Positions 1-7,701 of a DNA stretch of 64,000 bases are shown piece after piece. How positions within the stretch are numbered: the first letter of the stretch is position 1; every line of letters begins with the position of its first letter. This DNA is from Mycobacterium bohemicum DSM 44277. Lineage in GTDB: Bacteria; Actinomycetota; Actinomycetes; Mycobacteriales; Mycobacteriaceae. The translations under genes and the position numbers were made by a program. The stretch lies in contig NZ_CSTD01000005.1 of NCBI RefSeq assembly GCF_001053185.1, positions 334,858 through 398,857 on the forward strand, given 5' to 3'. Below the pieces are notes generated by a model that made no database searches, was not told the DNA's origin, and saw only the letters and a list, made by a program, of their open reading frames with translations.

Positions 1-192
1 GTGCTCGACGCGATCGTGCGCAGCCACCGGGCGGCCACCGACGCCGGGCTGGTCACCGGCATCCACGCCGGCGACGGGAAGATCGGCCACGCCATGGCAC
101 GGCTGGGATTCCGGATGATCACGCTGACCTCGGAGTCACAGGCGCTGCGCCGCGGCGCTGCCGAGCACCTGCGCGAGGCGGCCGAGCAGTGA
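1..192 (+). CDS. HpcH/HpaI-family aldolase, 3' end only
   Basis: Only the C-terminal 63 residues are inside the window; the true start lies upstream. The segment GIHAGDGKIGHAMARLGF followed by a short hydrophobic strand and a helix rich in Ala and Arg resembles the last strand and helix of the HpcH/HpaI (2-keto-3-deoxy acid class II) aldolase barrel, which cleaves 2-hydroxy-4-keto acids to pyruvate and an aldehyde. No metal ligand or catalytic Arg lies in this part, so the family call is an inference from the C-terminus alone. The stop TGA overlaps a GTG start (GTGA) of a tiny downstream ORF, so the gene appears to head or belong to the + strand catabolic operon that follows. Confidence 0.55.
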   Translation: MLDAIVRSHRAATDAGLVTGIHAGDGKIGHAMARLGFRMITLTSESQALRRGAAEHLREAAEQ

Positions 193-284
193 CCGACGAT
201 CACGCCGCCATCCGCGCCCTGATCGCCGACTCCGCGCTCGCCCTGGACGGGGGCGGCATCGACAGCCCCGAGGAGCAGCCATGA
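189..284 (+). pseudogene. Tiny coupled ORF, possibly a SnoaL-like remnant
   Basis: A 31-codon reading frame starts at a GTG overlapping the aldolase stop (GTGA) and ends in a TGA overlapping the ATG of the SDR gene (ATGA). Its first 24 residues, beginning VTDDHAAIRALIADSALALD, look like the N-terminal helix of SnoaL/NTF2-like proteins, which commonly open with a 'I..LI..YA.ALD' pattern. The expected remaining 100 or so residues are missing. It is either a deletion remnant of a SnoaL-like gene or a small translated linker that couples its neighbours. No function can be assigned. Confidence 0.35.
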
Positions 285-1009
285 ATCAGCGTGTCGCCCT
301 GGTCACCGGCGCCGCCGGGGGCCAGGGCTGGGCCATCGTCACAAGGCTACTGGATAACGGGTTTTCGGTCGCGGCGTGCGATCGGCGGGCCGATGAGCTG
401 GCCCACTCGGTGCACAAGCTAGGCGACGCCGACGTGATCGCCGTCGACCTCGACGTCACCTCGCCGGCCCGGTGGGACGCGGCCGTCGAACTCGTCGTCG
501 ATCGCTTCGGGTCGCTGAGCACGCTGGTGAACAACGCCGGCGTGCTGCACCGCGCGTCGCTGGCCGACGAGACGCCGGAGGGCTTCGAAACCGCCTGGCG
601 CGTCAACTGTCTGGGGGCCTTCCTCGGCATGCGGGCGGCCCTGGGGCAGCTGCGCACCGCGCCGAACGCCGCCGTTGTCAACACCTGCAGCACGGGGGCG
701 ATCCGCCCCTTCCCGCGGCACAGCGCCTACGGTTCGTCGAAGTGGGCGCTGCGGGGGCTGACCCAGAGCGCCGCGGCCGAGCTGGCCCCGTTCGGCGTCC
801 GGGTCAACGCCGTGTTCCCGGGGCCGATCGCCACCCCCATGCTCGACGACGCCACCCAGCTGCGGCTGGCCGCCGCGTCGGCGTTCGGCCGGATCGGCCG
901 CCCGGGGGAGGTGGCCGACGCCGTGGCGTTCCTGGTCTCCGAGGAGGCCTCGTTCATCACCGGCTCGGAACTGGTCGTCGACGGCGGGCAATGCCTGCAG
1001 ATCCCATGA
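281..1009 (+). CDS. Short-chain dehydrogenase/reductase
   Basis: This 242-residue protein has every landmark of a classical SDR that oxidises or reduces an alcohol/ketone with NAD(P): the TGAAGGQG dinucleotide-binding loop near residue 10, NNAG near residue 86, a catalytic Ser in NTCSTGA, and the YGSSK active-site Tyr-x3-Lys near residue 149. The C-terminus (GSELVVDGG) is the usual SDR ending. The length is normal, so the gene seems intact. The ATG overlaps the stop of the tiny upstream ORF and its own stop overlaps the start of the flavoprotein gene (ATGA), so it is translationally coupled in the catabolic operon. It probably interconverts an alcohol with the ketone used by the next enzyme; the substrate is not known. 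Confidence 0.92.
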   Translation: MNQRVALVTGAAGGQGWAIVTRLLDNGFSVAACDRRADELAHSVHKLGDADVIAVDLDVTSPARWDAAVELVVDRFGSLSTLVNNAGVLHRASLADETPEGFETAWRVNCLGAFLGMRAALGQLRTAPNAAVVNTCSTGAIRPFPRHSAYGSSKWALRGLTQSAAAELAPFGVRVNAVFPGPIATPMLDDATQLRLAAASAFGRIGRPGEVADAVAFLVSEEASFITGSELVVDGGQCLQIP

Positions 1010-2469
1010 AGGTCGGCATCATCGGCGCCGGACCCGGCGGACTCGCGCTCGGAATACTGCTGCGCCGCGCCGGTTTTCACGACTTCACCATCTTCGACCG
1101 CGAGGGCGAGGTCGGGGGGACCTGGCTGGTCAACACCTACCCGGGGCTGGCCTGCGACGTCAAGTCACACCTGTACTCGTACTCGTTCAAGCTGAACTCG
1201 CAGTGGTCGCGCATGTGGCCCGGGCAGCGCGAGATCCTGGCCTACTTTCAACAATGCGCCGACGACTATGGGCTCCGGCCCCACCTGCGGCTGAACACCG
1301 AAATCCGCTCCGCGCGCTGGGATCCGGACACCCGGCGGTGGGGCCTGACCACCGGCGGCGGGGAGCAACACCACGTCGACGTGGTGGTCTCGGCCGTCGG
1401 AGTGTTCAGCCGGCCCACGCTGCCGGACCTGGTGGGCCAGGAGCGGTTCACCGGCACACTGATGCACTCGGCGCGCTGGGATCATTCGGTTGACCTGGCG
1501 GGCAAGCGGATCGCCGTGCTGGGCACGGGTTCGACGGCCTCGCAGCTGATACCGGAGCTGGCCAAGGTCGCCGCCAAGGTCTATTCGGTGCAGCGCTCGG
1601 CGACCTGGGTGTTGCCCAAGCCCGACCGGCCGTACACCGCGCGGGAACGCTGGGTATTCGCCCACGTTCCGCTCGCCAAAAGGCTGTACCGGACCAGGTT
1701 GTGGTGGCGCAGCGAGTCCAACATCTCGGTGATCCGCGACGGCAGCAAGAAGACCCGGGATTACACCGACGTCGCCCTGGACCTGCTGGAGCGCACGGTG
1801 CGAGACGAGGAACTGCGCCGCAAGCTGACCCCGGACTACCCGATGGGCTGCAAGCGGCTGGTGTTCTCGTCGGAGTTCCTGCCCGCGCTGACCCGCCCGA
1901 ACGTCGAGGTGCTCGACAGCCCCGCGCGCTGCCTGCGGGCCGGCAGCCTGGTCACCGGCGACGGCGCCGAGCGCGAGGTCGACATCGTCGTGTGCGCCAC
2001 CGGCTACGCCGCGGCCGACTACCTCGGCGAGCTCGAGGTCTGCGGACAGGGCGGCGTGACCCTGCGCGAGGTGTGGCGCGACGGGGCGCAGGCCTACCTC
2101 GGCATGGCCGTTCCCGGCTTTCCGAACTTCTTCATGCTCTACGGCCCCAACACCAACGTCGGCTCCAACAGCGTCATCTTCATGCTCGAGGCCCAGGCGC
2201 GCTACATCGTCCGGCTGCTGAAGTACATGCGGCGCAAGGGAAAGACCTCCGTCGCGGTGCGGCCGTCGGCGCTGGCCAAGTTCGTCGCCAAGGTGGACCA
2301 CTGGATGATCGGCACCGTCTGGACCACCCAGTGCAGCAACTACTTTCGCGCCCCAAACGGGCGGGTGGTCACGCAGTGGCCCCGAAGCGCGCGTACCTTT
2401 TGGGGGATGACGCGCAGGTTCAAGCCCGCCGACTTCACGTTCGCGGGCCCCGAGGGCGGCGCCCGGTGA
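1006..2469 (+). CDS. Baeyer-Villiger-type flavin monooxygenase
   Basis: The 487-residue protein carries an N-terminal FAD-binding GAGPGGLALG motif, the Baeyer-Villiger fingerprint FxGxxxHxxxW (FTGTLMHSARW, about residues 148-158), and a second Rossmann motif GTGSTA for NADPH about ten residues later. Such enzymes insert oxygen next to a ketone to give an ester or lactone. The chosen ATG at 1006 overlaps the SDR stop; an in-frame ATG at 991 is possible but would add five residues that do not belong to the fold. The stop overlaps the GTG of the following hydrolase gene, which would be suited to open the ester product. Length and motifs are complete. The substrate (cyclic ketone, steroid or terpenoid) cannot be read from the sequence. 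Confidence 0.92.
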   Translation: MKVGIIGAGPGGLALGILLRRAGFHDFTIFDREGEVGGTWLVNTYPGLACDVKSHLYSYSFKLNSQWSRMWPGQREILAYFQQCADDYGLRPHLRLNTEIRSARWDPDTRRWGLTTGGGEQHHVDVVVSAVGVFSRPTLPDLVGQERFTGTLMHSARWDHSVDLAGKRIAVLGTGSTASQLIPELAKVAAKVYSVQRSATWVLPKPDRPYTARERWVFAHVPLAKRLYRTRLWWRSESNISVIRDGSKKTRDYTDVALDLLERTVRDEELRRKLTPDYPMGCKRLVFSSEFLPALTRPNVEVLDSPARCLRAGSLVTGDGAEREVDIVVCATGYAAADYLGELEVCGQGGVTLREVWRDGAQAYLGMAVPGFPNFFMLYGPNTNVGSNSVIFMLEAQARYIVRLLKYMRRKGKTSVAVRPSALAKFVAKVDHWMIGTVWTTQCSNYFRAPNGRVVTQWPRSARTFWGMTRRFKPADFTFAGPEGGAR

Positions 2470-3355
2470 GCGAGCTGGACGGCGCCGAGCGGCTCGACCC
2501 GGCGTTGCGTGCGGTCGCGACGACGCGGACCGACTTCACGCCGGCCGCCATCGCGCTGATGCGCGAACCCTTCAACGAACGCCGCCGCGTCGCCGCCGCA
2601 CAAACCGACGCCCGCGGCGTGCTGATCGCCGACGACGCCGCTCCCGCACCGGGCCGATCGGTGCCGGTCCGCATCTATCGCGGCGCGCCGCCGCCGGCGC
2701 CGGCGGTGGTCTACTGCCACGCCGGCGGGTTCGCCCTGGGCAACCTCGACACGGATCACCGGCAGTGCGTGGAACTGGCGGACCGCGGGCGGTGCACCGT
2801 CGTGTCGGTCGACTACCGGCTGGCGCCGGAACACCCCTACCCCGCCGCCCTGGACGACGCGCGGGCCGTGCTGCGCTGGGTCGCGGCGAGCGCTGCAGAA
2901 CTGGGCGTCGACGCGGCGCGCCTGGCCGTTGCGGGCAGCAGCGCCGCGGCGCGGCACCGCCGGTGGCGTTCCAGTTGCTGCACCAGCCGGTGCTCGACGA
3001 CCGGCCGACCCCGTCAAAGGGGGAGTTTCGCGCCAGCCCGGCATTCGACGGCGAAGCGGCGGAGCTGATGTGGCGCTACTACCTGGGCACGGCGGACCCG
3101 CCGCCCGCAGCCGTTCCCGCGCGGCGACCCGCCTCGGGCGATCACCCGCCGGCCCTGATCACCTGCGCGGAGATCGATCCTTTCCGCGACGAGGCCGTCC
3201 ACTACGCCCGGGCGCTGCTGCGCGCCGGAGCGCCCGCCGAGCTGCACGTGTTCGCGGGCGCCTGCCACGGATTCGATTCGCTACTGCCCGACTGGTCGGA
3301 GTCCCGGCGGCTGTACGCCCTGCAGGGCGACGCCCTGCGGCGCGCCTTCGCCTGA
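2466..3355 (+). pseudogene. HSL-family alpha/beta-hydrolase, internally deleted and frameshifted
   Basis: The first frame (from GTG 2466) encodes an esterase of the hormone-sensitive-lipase family: oxyanion motif CHAGGF near residue 82, DYRLAPEHPYP, and a nucleophile elbow that begins GSSA near 2940. Directly after this the reading frame is lost; the other half (PPVAFQLLHQPVLDD, then DPFRDE with the catalytic Asp and CHGFD with the catalytic His) continues in a different frame up to 3355. Roughly 15-20 residues that normally follow the nucleophile elbow are absent, so this is a deletion plus frameshift around 2940-2960, not a single base slip. The first frame as it stands runs to 3068. Upstream coupling to the monooxygenase (GTGA overlap) suggests the intact form hydrolysed the Baeyer-Villiger product. 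Confidence 0.82.
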
Positions 3356-3376
3356 GCCGGGGCAGGATGTGCAGTC

Positions 3377-4570
3377 ATGAAGATCACCGGCGTGGACGTC
3401 GTACCGTTCGAAACCTTCGTCGACCGAATCTCCTTCGGGCAATTGATGACCGACTACCGGGTGACCCAGACGGTGACGACGGTCCGCACGGACGAAGGCG
3501 CCGAGGGCTACTACTTCGGCGGGCATTTCCACGGTGACCAGGACGGGCTGCTCCCCGGGGACCGGGCGCTGGTATCGCAATTCCTGAGCCCGCTGCTGAC
3601 CGGGCAGGACCCGTTTGACCGCGCCGAGATCTGGCGGCAATTGTGGGCGGCGAAGCTGCCCGAAAACGTCTGCAGCGTCATCGATCTGGCGCTGTGGGAC
3701 CTGGCCGGCCGGGTGACCGGGCTGCCGGTTCGCAAGCTGCTGGGCGGCGCCCGTGATCGGGTCAAGGCTTACGCGAGCAGCTTCAACAACCTCGGATCAC
3801 CCGACGACTACGCCGCCCACGCCGCCGACTGCCGCCGCCAGGGCTACCGCGCCTACAAGATTCACCCCTACCATTACTGGAATCCCGAGACGGGCCAATT
3901 CGCCCTGCCCCGGCCGTCGTACGTCGACTGGGACATCGAGGTGTGCCGGAAGGTGCGGGCCGCGGTGGGTGACGACATGGTGCTGATGTTCGACCCCTGG
4001 GGCACCTACCACACCTACGCCGACGCCCTGCGGGTCGGCCGCGAACTCGAACGGCTGGGCTTCTACTGGTACGAACACCCGATGCCCGAATACCAGGTGG
4101 ATTCCTACGTTCGGCTCGCGCGCGATCTCGACATCCCCATCTGCTCGCCGGAGGTCGCGGAGGGCGGGATCTACACCCGCGCGGAGTGGATCCGGCGCCA
4201 CGCGTCGGACATCAGCCGCATCGACGTGCTGCGCGGCGGCATCACCGGCGTGCTGAAGGCGACCGGGATGTGCGAGGCGTTCGGCATTCGCTGCGAACTC
4301 CACATGAGCGGCTTCGGCAACATGCAAATCCTCGGGGCCACAAGCGAAGACGTGTGCGAATACTACGAGCGCGGCCTGCTCGGGCCCGGCGTCCGCTACG
4401 ACGCCGCGCCACCCTACCTCGATGCGCCGTGCGATCCGCTCGGTGCGGACGGGTTCGTCACGCTGCCGTCGGCGCCCGGCCTCGGCTACCAGATCCGCTG
4501 GGACTACATCGAGCAGCACCGCCTCCCCGACACCCCGGTGGAACCGGTGGCGCCCATGCATCTCCGGTAG
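3377..4570 (+). CDS. Enolase-superfamily (mandelate racemase group) enzyme
   Basis: The 397-residue protein has the N-terminal capping domain and C-terminal barrel of the mandelate racemase/muconate lactonizing family, which abstract a proton next to a carboxylate. Visible are the three metal ligands (Asp in MFDPWG, Glu in YEHPMPE, Glu in SPEVAEGG) and a candidate Asp-His dyad (SRIDVLRGG and ELHMSGFG), which fits an acid-sugar dehydratase or racemase. The usual KxK at the end of the second barrel strand is replaced by KIH (YRAYKIHPY). A short gap of 21 nt separates it from the broken hydrolase and it is probably in the same operon. The substrate is unknown; the unusual KxH site argues against plain mandelate racemase or muconate cycloisomerase. 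Confidence 0.9.
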   Translation: MKITGVDVVPFETFVDRISFGQLMTDYRVTQTVTTVRTDEGAEGYYFGGHFHGDQDGLLPGDRALVSQFLSPLLTGQDPFDRAEIWRQLWAAKLPENVCSVIDLALWDLAGRVTGLPVRKLLGGARDRVKAYASSFNNLGSPDDYAAHAADCRRQGYRAYKIHPYHYWNPETGQFALPRPSYVDWDIEVCRKVRAAVGDDMVLMFDPWGTYHTYADALRVGRELERLGFYWYEHPMPEYQVDSYVRLARDLDIPICSPEVAEGGIYTRAEWIRRHASDISRIDVLRGGITGVLKATGMCEAFGIRCELHMSGFGNMQILGATSEDVCEYYERGLLGPGVRYDAAPPYLDAPCDPLGADGFVTLPSAPGLGYQIRWDYIEQHRLPDTPVEPVAPMHLR

Positions 4571-4600
4571 CCATGATGCGGTCTGACAGGATGGCGGGTG

Positions 4601-5908
4601 ATGTCCTGCTGCGATGTCCCGATTCCCGCTGACGGCTGCGACGGCGCCTTCACCATCGACTCGTCGCGGGTGACTTTCGGGCGCGGATGCCTGGCGGAGG
4701 TGGGCGACCGGGCCGCCGCGCTCGGGCTGCGGCGGGTGGCCCTGTTCACCGATCCCCGCGTCGGCGCGCTGCCCGTCTTCGCGACGGCGTACGACTCGCT
4801 GATCGCGGCGGGACTGGACGTCGTCACCTACACCGACGTCCACGTCGAGCCGACCGACGCCTCCTTTGCGGACGCCGCGCGTTTCGCGCGGGAGTGCAGC
4901 CCCGACGGCTACGTGTCACTGGGCGGCGGCTCCGTCATCGACACCTGCAAGGCCGCCAACCTCTACGCCACCCACCCCGCCGACCTGCTTGCCTACGTCA
5001 ACGCGCCGATCGGCGAGGGCAGGGGCGTACCCGGCCCGCTCAGGCCGCACATCGCATGCCCCACCACCGCGGGCACCGGCAGCGAGGTCACCGGGATCGC
5101 GATCTTCGACCTGTTGGCGCTAAAGGCCAAGACCGGCATCGCTTCTCACGCGCTGCGTCCCACGGAGGCGCTCGTCGACCCCGCCTGCACCGCGACCCTG
5201 CCCCCCGAGGTCGTCGCCGCGGCGGGCCTCGATGTGCTGTCGCACGCGTTGGAGTCCTACACCGCGCGACCCTATGGCCGGCGGCGGGCCCCCGAACGGC
5301 CCAGCCTGCGACCCATGAGCCAGGGCGCCAATCCGTGGAGCGACATGGGCTGCCGCGAGGCGTTGCGCATCTTGGGCCAGTCCCTGGAACGCGCCGTGCA
5401 CGACGCCTCGGACAGCTCGGCCCGCGAAGACATGATGTGGGCCGCGACCCTGGCCGGCATCGCCTTCGGCAACGCGGGCGTCCACGCGCCGCACGGCATG
5501 GCCTACGCGGTGGCGGGGCTGGTCCGGGATTTCCGTCCCTCGGGCTACCCGGCCGGCGAGCCGCTCGTGCCGCATGGAATGGCCGTCATCGTCAACGCGC
5601 CGTCGGCATTCCGCTTCACCGCGGAGGTCAGCCCGGCGCGGCACCTGGAAGGCGCCCGGCTGCTCGGCGCCGACACGCGGGGTGCCGGCGCTACGGATGC
5701 GGGCGAGGTGCTGGCGGGCCAACTCATCCGCATCATGCGAGCGGTGGGCATGCCGAACGGGCTGAGCGCGCTCGGCTACACCGAGGACGACGTGGCGGCG
5801 CTCACCGAGGGCGCCCACCCGCAGCAGCGCCTCCTGCAGAACGCTCCGCGCGAGATGAGCAAACCCGTTCTGGCGCAGTTGTTCCGGCAAGCCCTGAGGT
5901 ATTGGTAG
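4601..5908 (+). CDS. Iron-dependent hydroxyacid-oxoacid transhydrogenase-like alcohol dehydrogenase
   Basis: The protein is a group III (iron-containing) alcohol dehydrogenase of about 435 residues. The nucleotide-binding GGGSVIDTCKAANL motif lies near residue 105, and the metal ligands are in GLDVLSHALES, HAPHGMAYAV and VPHGMAVIV. The end PQQRLLQNAPREMSKPVLAQLF is typical of the ADHFE1-type hydroxyacid-oxoacid transhydrogenases, which transfer hydride between 4-hydroxybutyrate and 2-oxoglutarate without net NAD use. ATG 4601 is chosen because AGGA at 4588-4591 is well spaced from it; GTG 4598 would add one residue. It sits at the position of the unrelated zinc alcohol dehydrogenase adhE1 (Rv0162c) of Mtb and ends 3 nt before the thioesterase gene. 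Confidence 0.87.
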   Translation: MSCCDVPIPADGCDGAFTIDSSRVTFGRGCLAEVGDRAAALGLRRVALFTDPRVGALPVFATAYDSLIAAGLDVVTYTDVHVEPTDASFADAARFARECSPDGYVSLGGGSVIDTCKAANLYATHPADLLAYVNAPIGEGRGVPGPLRPHIACPTTAGTGSEVTGIAIFDLLALKAKTGIASHALRPTEALVDPACTATLPPEVVAAAGLDVLSHALESYTARPYGRRRAPERPSLRPMSQGANPWSDMGCREALRILGQSLERAVHDASDSSAREDMMWAATLAGIAFGNAGVHAPHGMAYAVAGLVRDFRPSGYPAGEPLVPHGMAVIVNAPSAFRFTAEVSPARHLEGARLLGADTRGAGATDAGEVLAGQLIRIMRAVGMPNGLSALGYTEDDVAALTEGAHPQQRLLQNAPREMSKPVLAQLFRQALRYW

Positions 5909-5911
5909 GCC

Positions 5912-6391
5912 ATGAGTTCAGCTCCTTCGGTTCCCCCCGCGCCGGACGGCCTCACGAGCGACGACTTTCCGGTGCGGTGGCCGGTGGGAACGCGGTGGGC
6001 CGACAACGACATGTTCGGCCACCTGAACAACGCGGTCTACTACCAGCTGTTCGACACCGCGATCAACGCGTGGATCAACACCGGCACCGGGCTGGACCCG
6101 CTGACCATCCCGGCGCTGGGGATCGTCGCCGAGTCCGGCTGCCGCTATTTCTCCGAACTGCACTTCCCGGAGGGCCTCATGGTGGGCCTGGCCGTCACGC
6201 GGCTGGGCCGCAGCAGCGTCACCTACCGCCTCGGCGTGTTCCGGCCGGCCGAGCCCGGCCGCCCGCAGCCGATCACCGCGCTGGGCCACTGGGTGCACGT
6301 CTACGTCGACCGCGAGAACCGCAAGCCGGTCCCCATCCCCGACGCCATCCGTGCGCTGCTCGCGACCGCGTGCGTCGGGGCGGTCACCTAA
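5912..6391 (+). CDS. Hotdog-fold acyl-CoA thioesterase, Rv0163-like
   Basis: A 159-residue single hotdog domain of the 4-hydroxybenzoyl-CoA thioesterase type. The motif WADNDMFGHLNNAVYYQLFD near residue 30 contains the active-site Asp and the GHLNN loop typical of this family, which hydrolyses acyl-CoA thioesters. It matches Mtb Rv0163 closely in my recollection. It is followed after only 9 nt by the SRPBCC gene, as in Mtb, and marks the point where conserved mycobacterial gene order begins. The start ATG is 3 nt after the transhydrogenase stop, so it may be read from the upstream operon. The acyl substrate is unknown. Confidence 0.9.
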   Translation: MSSAPSVPPAPDGLTSDDFPVRWPVGTRWADNDMFGHLNNAVYYQLFDTAINAWINTGTGLDPLTIPALGIVAESGCRYFSELHFPEGLMVGLAVTRLGRSSVTYRLGVFRPAEPGRPQPITALGHWVHVYVDRENRKPVPIPDAIRALLATACVGAVT

Positions 6392-6400
6392 GGTTGGCGC

Positions 6401-6841
6401 ATGCCAGTTTTGAGCAAGACGGTCGAGGTCGTCGCCGACGCATCGGTGATCCTGGGCATCGTCGCCGACTTCGAGGCCTACCCGCAGTGGAACGAAGAGG
6501 TCCAAGGACTTTGGGTGCTCGCCCGCTACGACGACGGGCGTCCCAGCCAGCTGCGGCTCGACGCCGACTACCAGGGGATGAAGGCGACGTTCATTCAGGC
6601 CGTGTACTACCCGGGCGAGAACCAGATCCAGACGGTGCTGCAGCAGGGTGACCTCTTCTCCAAGCAGGAGCAGCTGTTCAGCGTGGTGGGCGCCGGCTCG
6701 TCGAGCCTGCTGACCGTCGACATGGACGTCGAGACGACGATGCCGATCCCCGCGCCGATGGTGAAGTCGCTCGCCGGCAACGTCCTGGATCACCTCGCCG
6801 AGAACCTCAAGCGGCGCGCCGAGGAGCTCGCGGCCGGCTAG
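6401..6841 (+). CDS. SRPBCC/polyketide-cyclase-like protein, Rv0164 (TB18.5) homologue
   Basis: This 146-residue protein is a START/SRPBCC helix-grip fold protein (ligand-binding, polyketide cyclase/dehydrase-like). The sequence begins MPVLSKTVEVVADASVILGIVADFEAYPQWNEEV, where the FxxYPxWN segment is the classic first-helix motif. It corresponds to Mtb Rv0164, an abundant culture-filtrate protein known as TB18.5, although no signal peptide is visible. Members bind hydrophobic ligands; no catalytic residue can be assigned. It lies just downstream of the thioesterase and converges on mce1R with a 17-nt gap, where I see no terminator hairpin. Confidence 0.88.
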   Translation: MPVLSKTVEVVADASVILGIVADFEAYPQWNEEVQGLWVLARYDDGRPSQLRLDADYQGMKATFIQAVYYPGENQIQTVLQQGDLFSKQEQLFSVVGAGSSSLLTVDMDVETTMPIPAPMVKSLAGNVLDHLAENLKRRAEELAAG

Positions 6842-6858
6842 TTGGTCAGGCCGGGGAG

Positions 6859-7563
6859 TCAGCCCGGAATACCCATCCGCTCGCGCATCTCGCTGAGCCG
6901 GTTGGCCGCGTCGGTGAACTGCCAGACGGTGTGCTCGATGACGGCGGCGGCGTCCCGGCGGCGCAGCGCGGCGATCAGCTGGTGGTGATTGTCGACCGCC
7001 GCCGCACCCCACAGCGGGTCGGAGGCGTACACCTGCACGGGCATGTAACGCGCCGCGTTGAGCAGGAACCAGGCCAGCTTGATCCGGCCGCTGGCGTGAT
7101 TGAAGACGCGGTGGAACGCGAACTCGATGCCCGCGATGGTTTCGGCGTCGCCGGCGTTGACCGCCGCCGCGAGGCCCTGGTTGATGCGCTCGAGCTCGTC
7201 GATCTGGGCGTCGGTGATGTGTTCGGTGGCCGCGGCCGCCAGCTCCCGGGCGATGGTCGCCTGCAGCCAGAAGATGTCCTGGATGTCCTGCCGGGTGAGC
7301 GGCAGCACCACGTGACCGCGATGCGGCTCGAGCTGCACCATGCCCTCGCCGCGCAGCTTGAGCAGCGCCTCGCGCACCGGGGTGATGCTCACCCCGAGCT
7401 CGGCGGCGGTCTCGTCGAGCCGGATGAACGTCCCCGGGCGCAGCGTCCCGGACATGATCGCCGCGCGCAGGCGGGCCGTCACCTCGTCCGACAACTGCGC
7501 CCGGCGCACCGGGCGCCGGCTCCTCATCGTCGACGAGGGTTGTGTCGATATCGGTGCGTTCAC
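6859..7563 (-). CDS. mce1R: GntR/FadR-family repressor of the mce1 operon (Mce1R)
   Basis: The 234-residue protein has an N-terminal winged helix of GntR type (residues about 20-85, including the VSITPVREALLKLRGEGMV recognition region) and a C-terminal FCD ligand-binding domain with the conserved His residues in EFAFHRVFNHASG and VDNHHQLI. It is transcribed divergently from fadD5, exactly as Rv0165c in Mtb, where Mce1R represses the mce1 operon. The GTG at 7563 was taken; an internal ATG (MRSRRPVRR) 12 codons in is an alternative because no strong ribosome site precedes the GTG. FCD domains usually bind small carboxylates or lipids, so the inducer is probably fatty-acid related. Confidence 0.9.
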   Translation of the reverse strand: MNAPISTQPSSTMRSRRPVRRAQLSDEVTARLRAAIMSGTLRPGTFIRLDETAAELGVSITPVREALLKLRGEGMVQLEPHRGHVVLPLTRQDIQDIFWLQATIARELAAAATEHITDAQIDELERINQGLAAAVNAGDAETIAGIEFAFHRVFNHASGRIKLAWFLLNAARYMPVQVYASDPLWGAAAVDNHHQLIAALRRRDAAAVIEHTVWQFTDAANRLSEMRERMGIPG

Positions 7564-7701
7564 GTCAGCTGCCAGGGCTTTCGGGGACTTGGCCGGGTCT
7601 TGTCAGGGGACCGTTAAAGCCATAGTGTGACCCAGACAACACCATGTTTTATCAAATATCAACCTGGCGCAAGCGGTGCGCGAGTGAAGGGGAGGTGTTC
7701 C
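7564..7701 (+). promoter_or_regulatory. Divergent mce1R/fadD5 control region
   Basis: This 138-bp gap separates mce1R and fadD5 and must hold the operon promoter and, by analogy with Mtb, the Mce1R operator. A weak sigma-A-like pair is visible, TTGTCA at 7600-7605 and CATAGT at 7621-7626 (15-bp spacing, short). The stretch 7645-7665 is notably AT-rich for this genome. I found no inverted repeat good enough to name as the operator. AAGGGGAGG at 7687-7695 is a strong ribosome site for the fadD5 GTG at 7702. Confidence 0.5.

Noticed and set aside
472..2469. 665-codon frame extending the monooxygenase upstream
   Set aside because: The upstream part is an Arg/Gly-rich shadow of the SDR gene; the FAD motif starts just after the ATG at 1006.
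7564..7701. GGTC-9-GACC repeat near 7597 as Mce1R operator
   Set aside because: Arms of only four bases are expected by chance in GC-rich DNA; no firm operator can be named.
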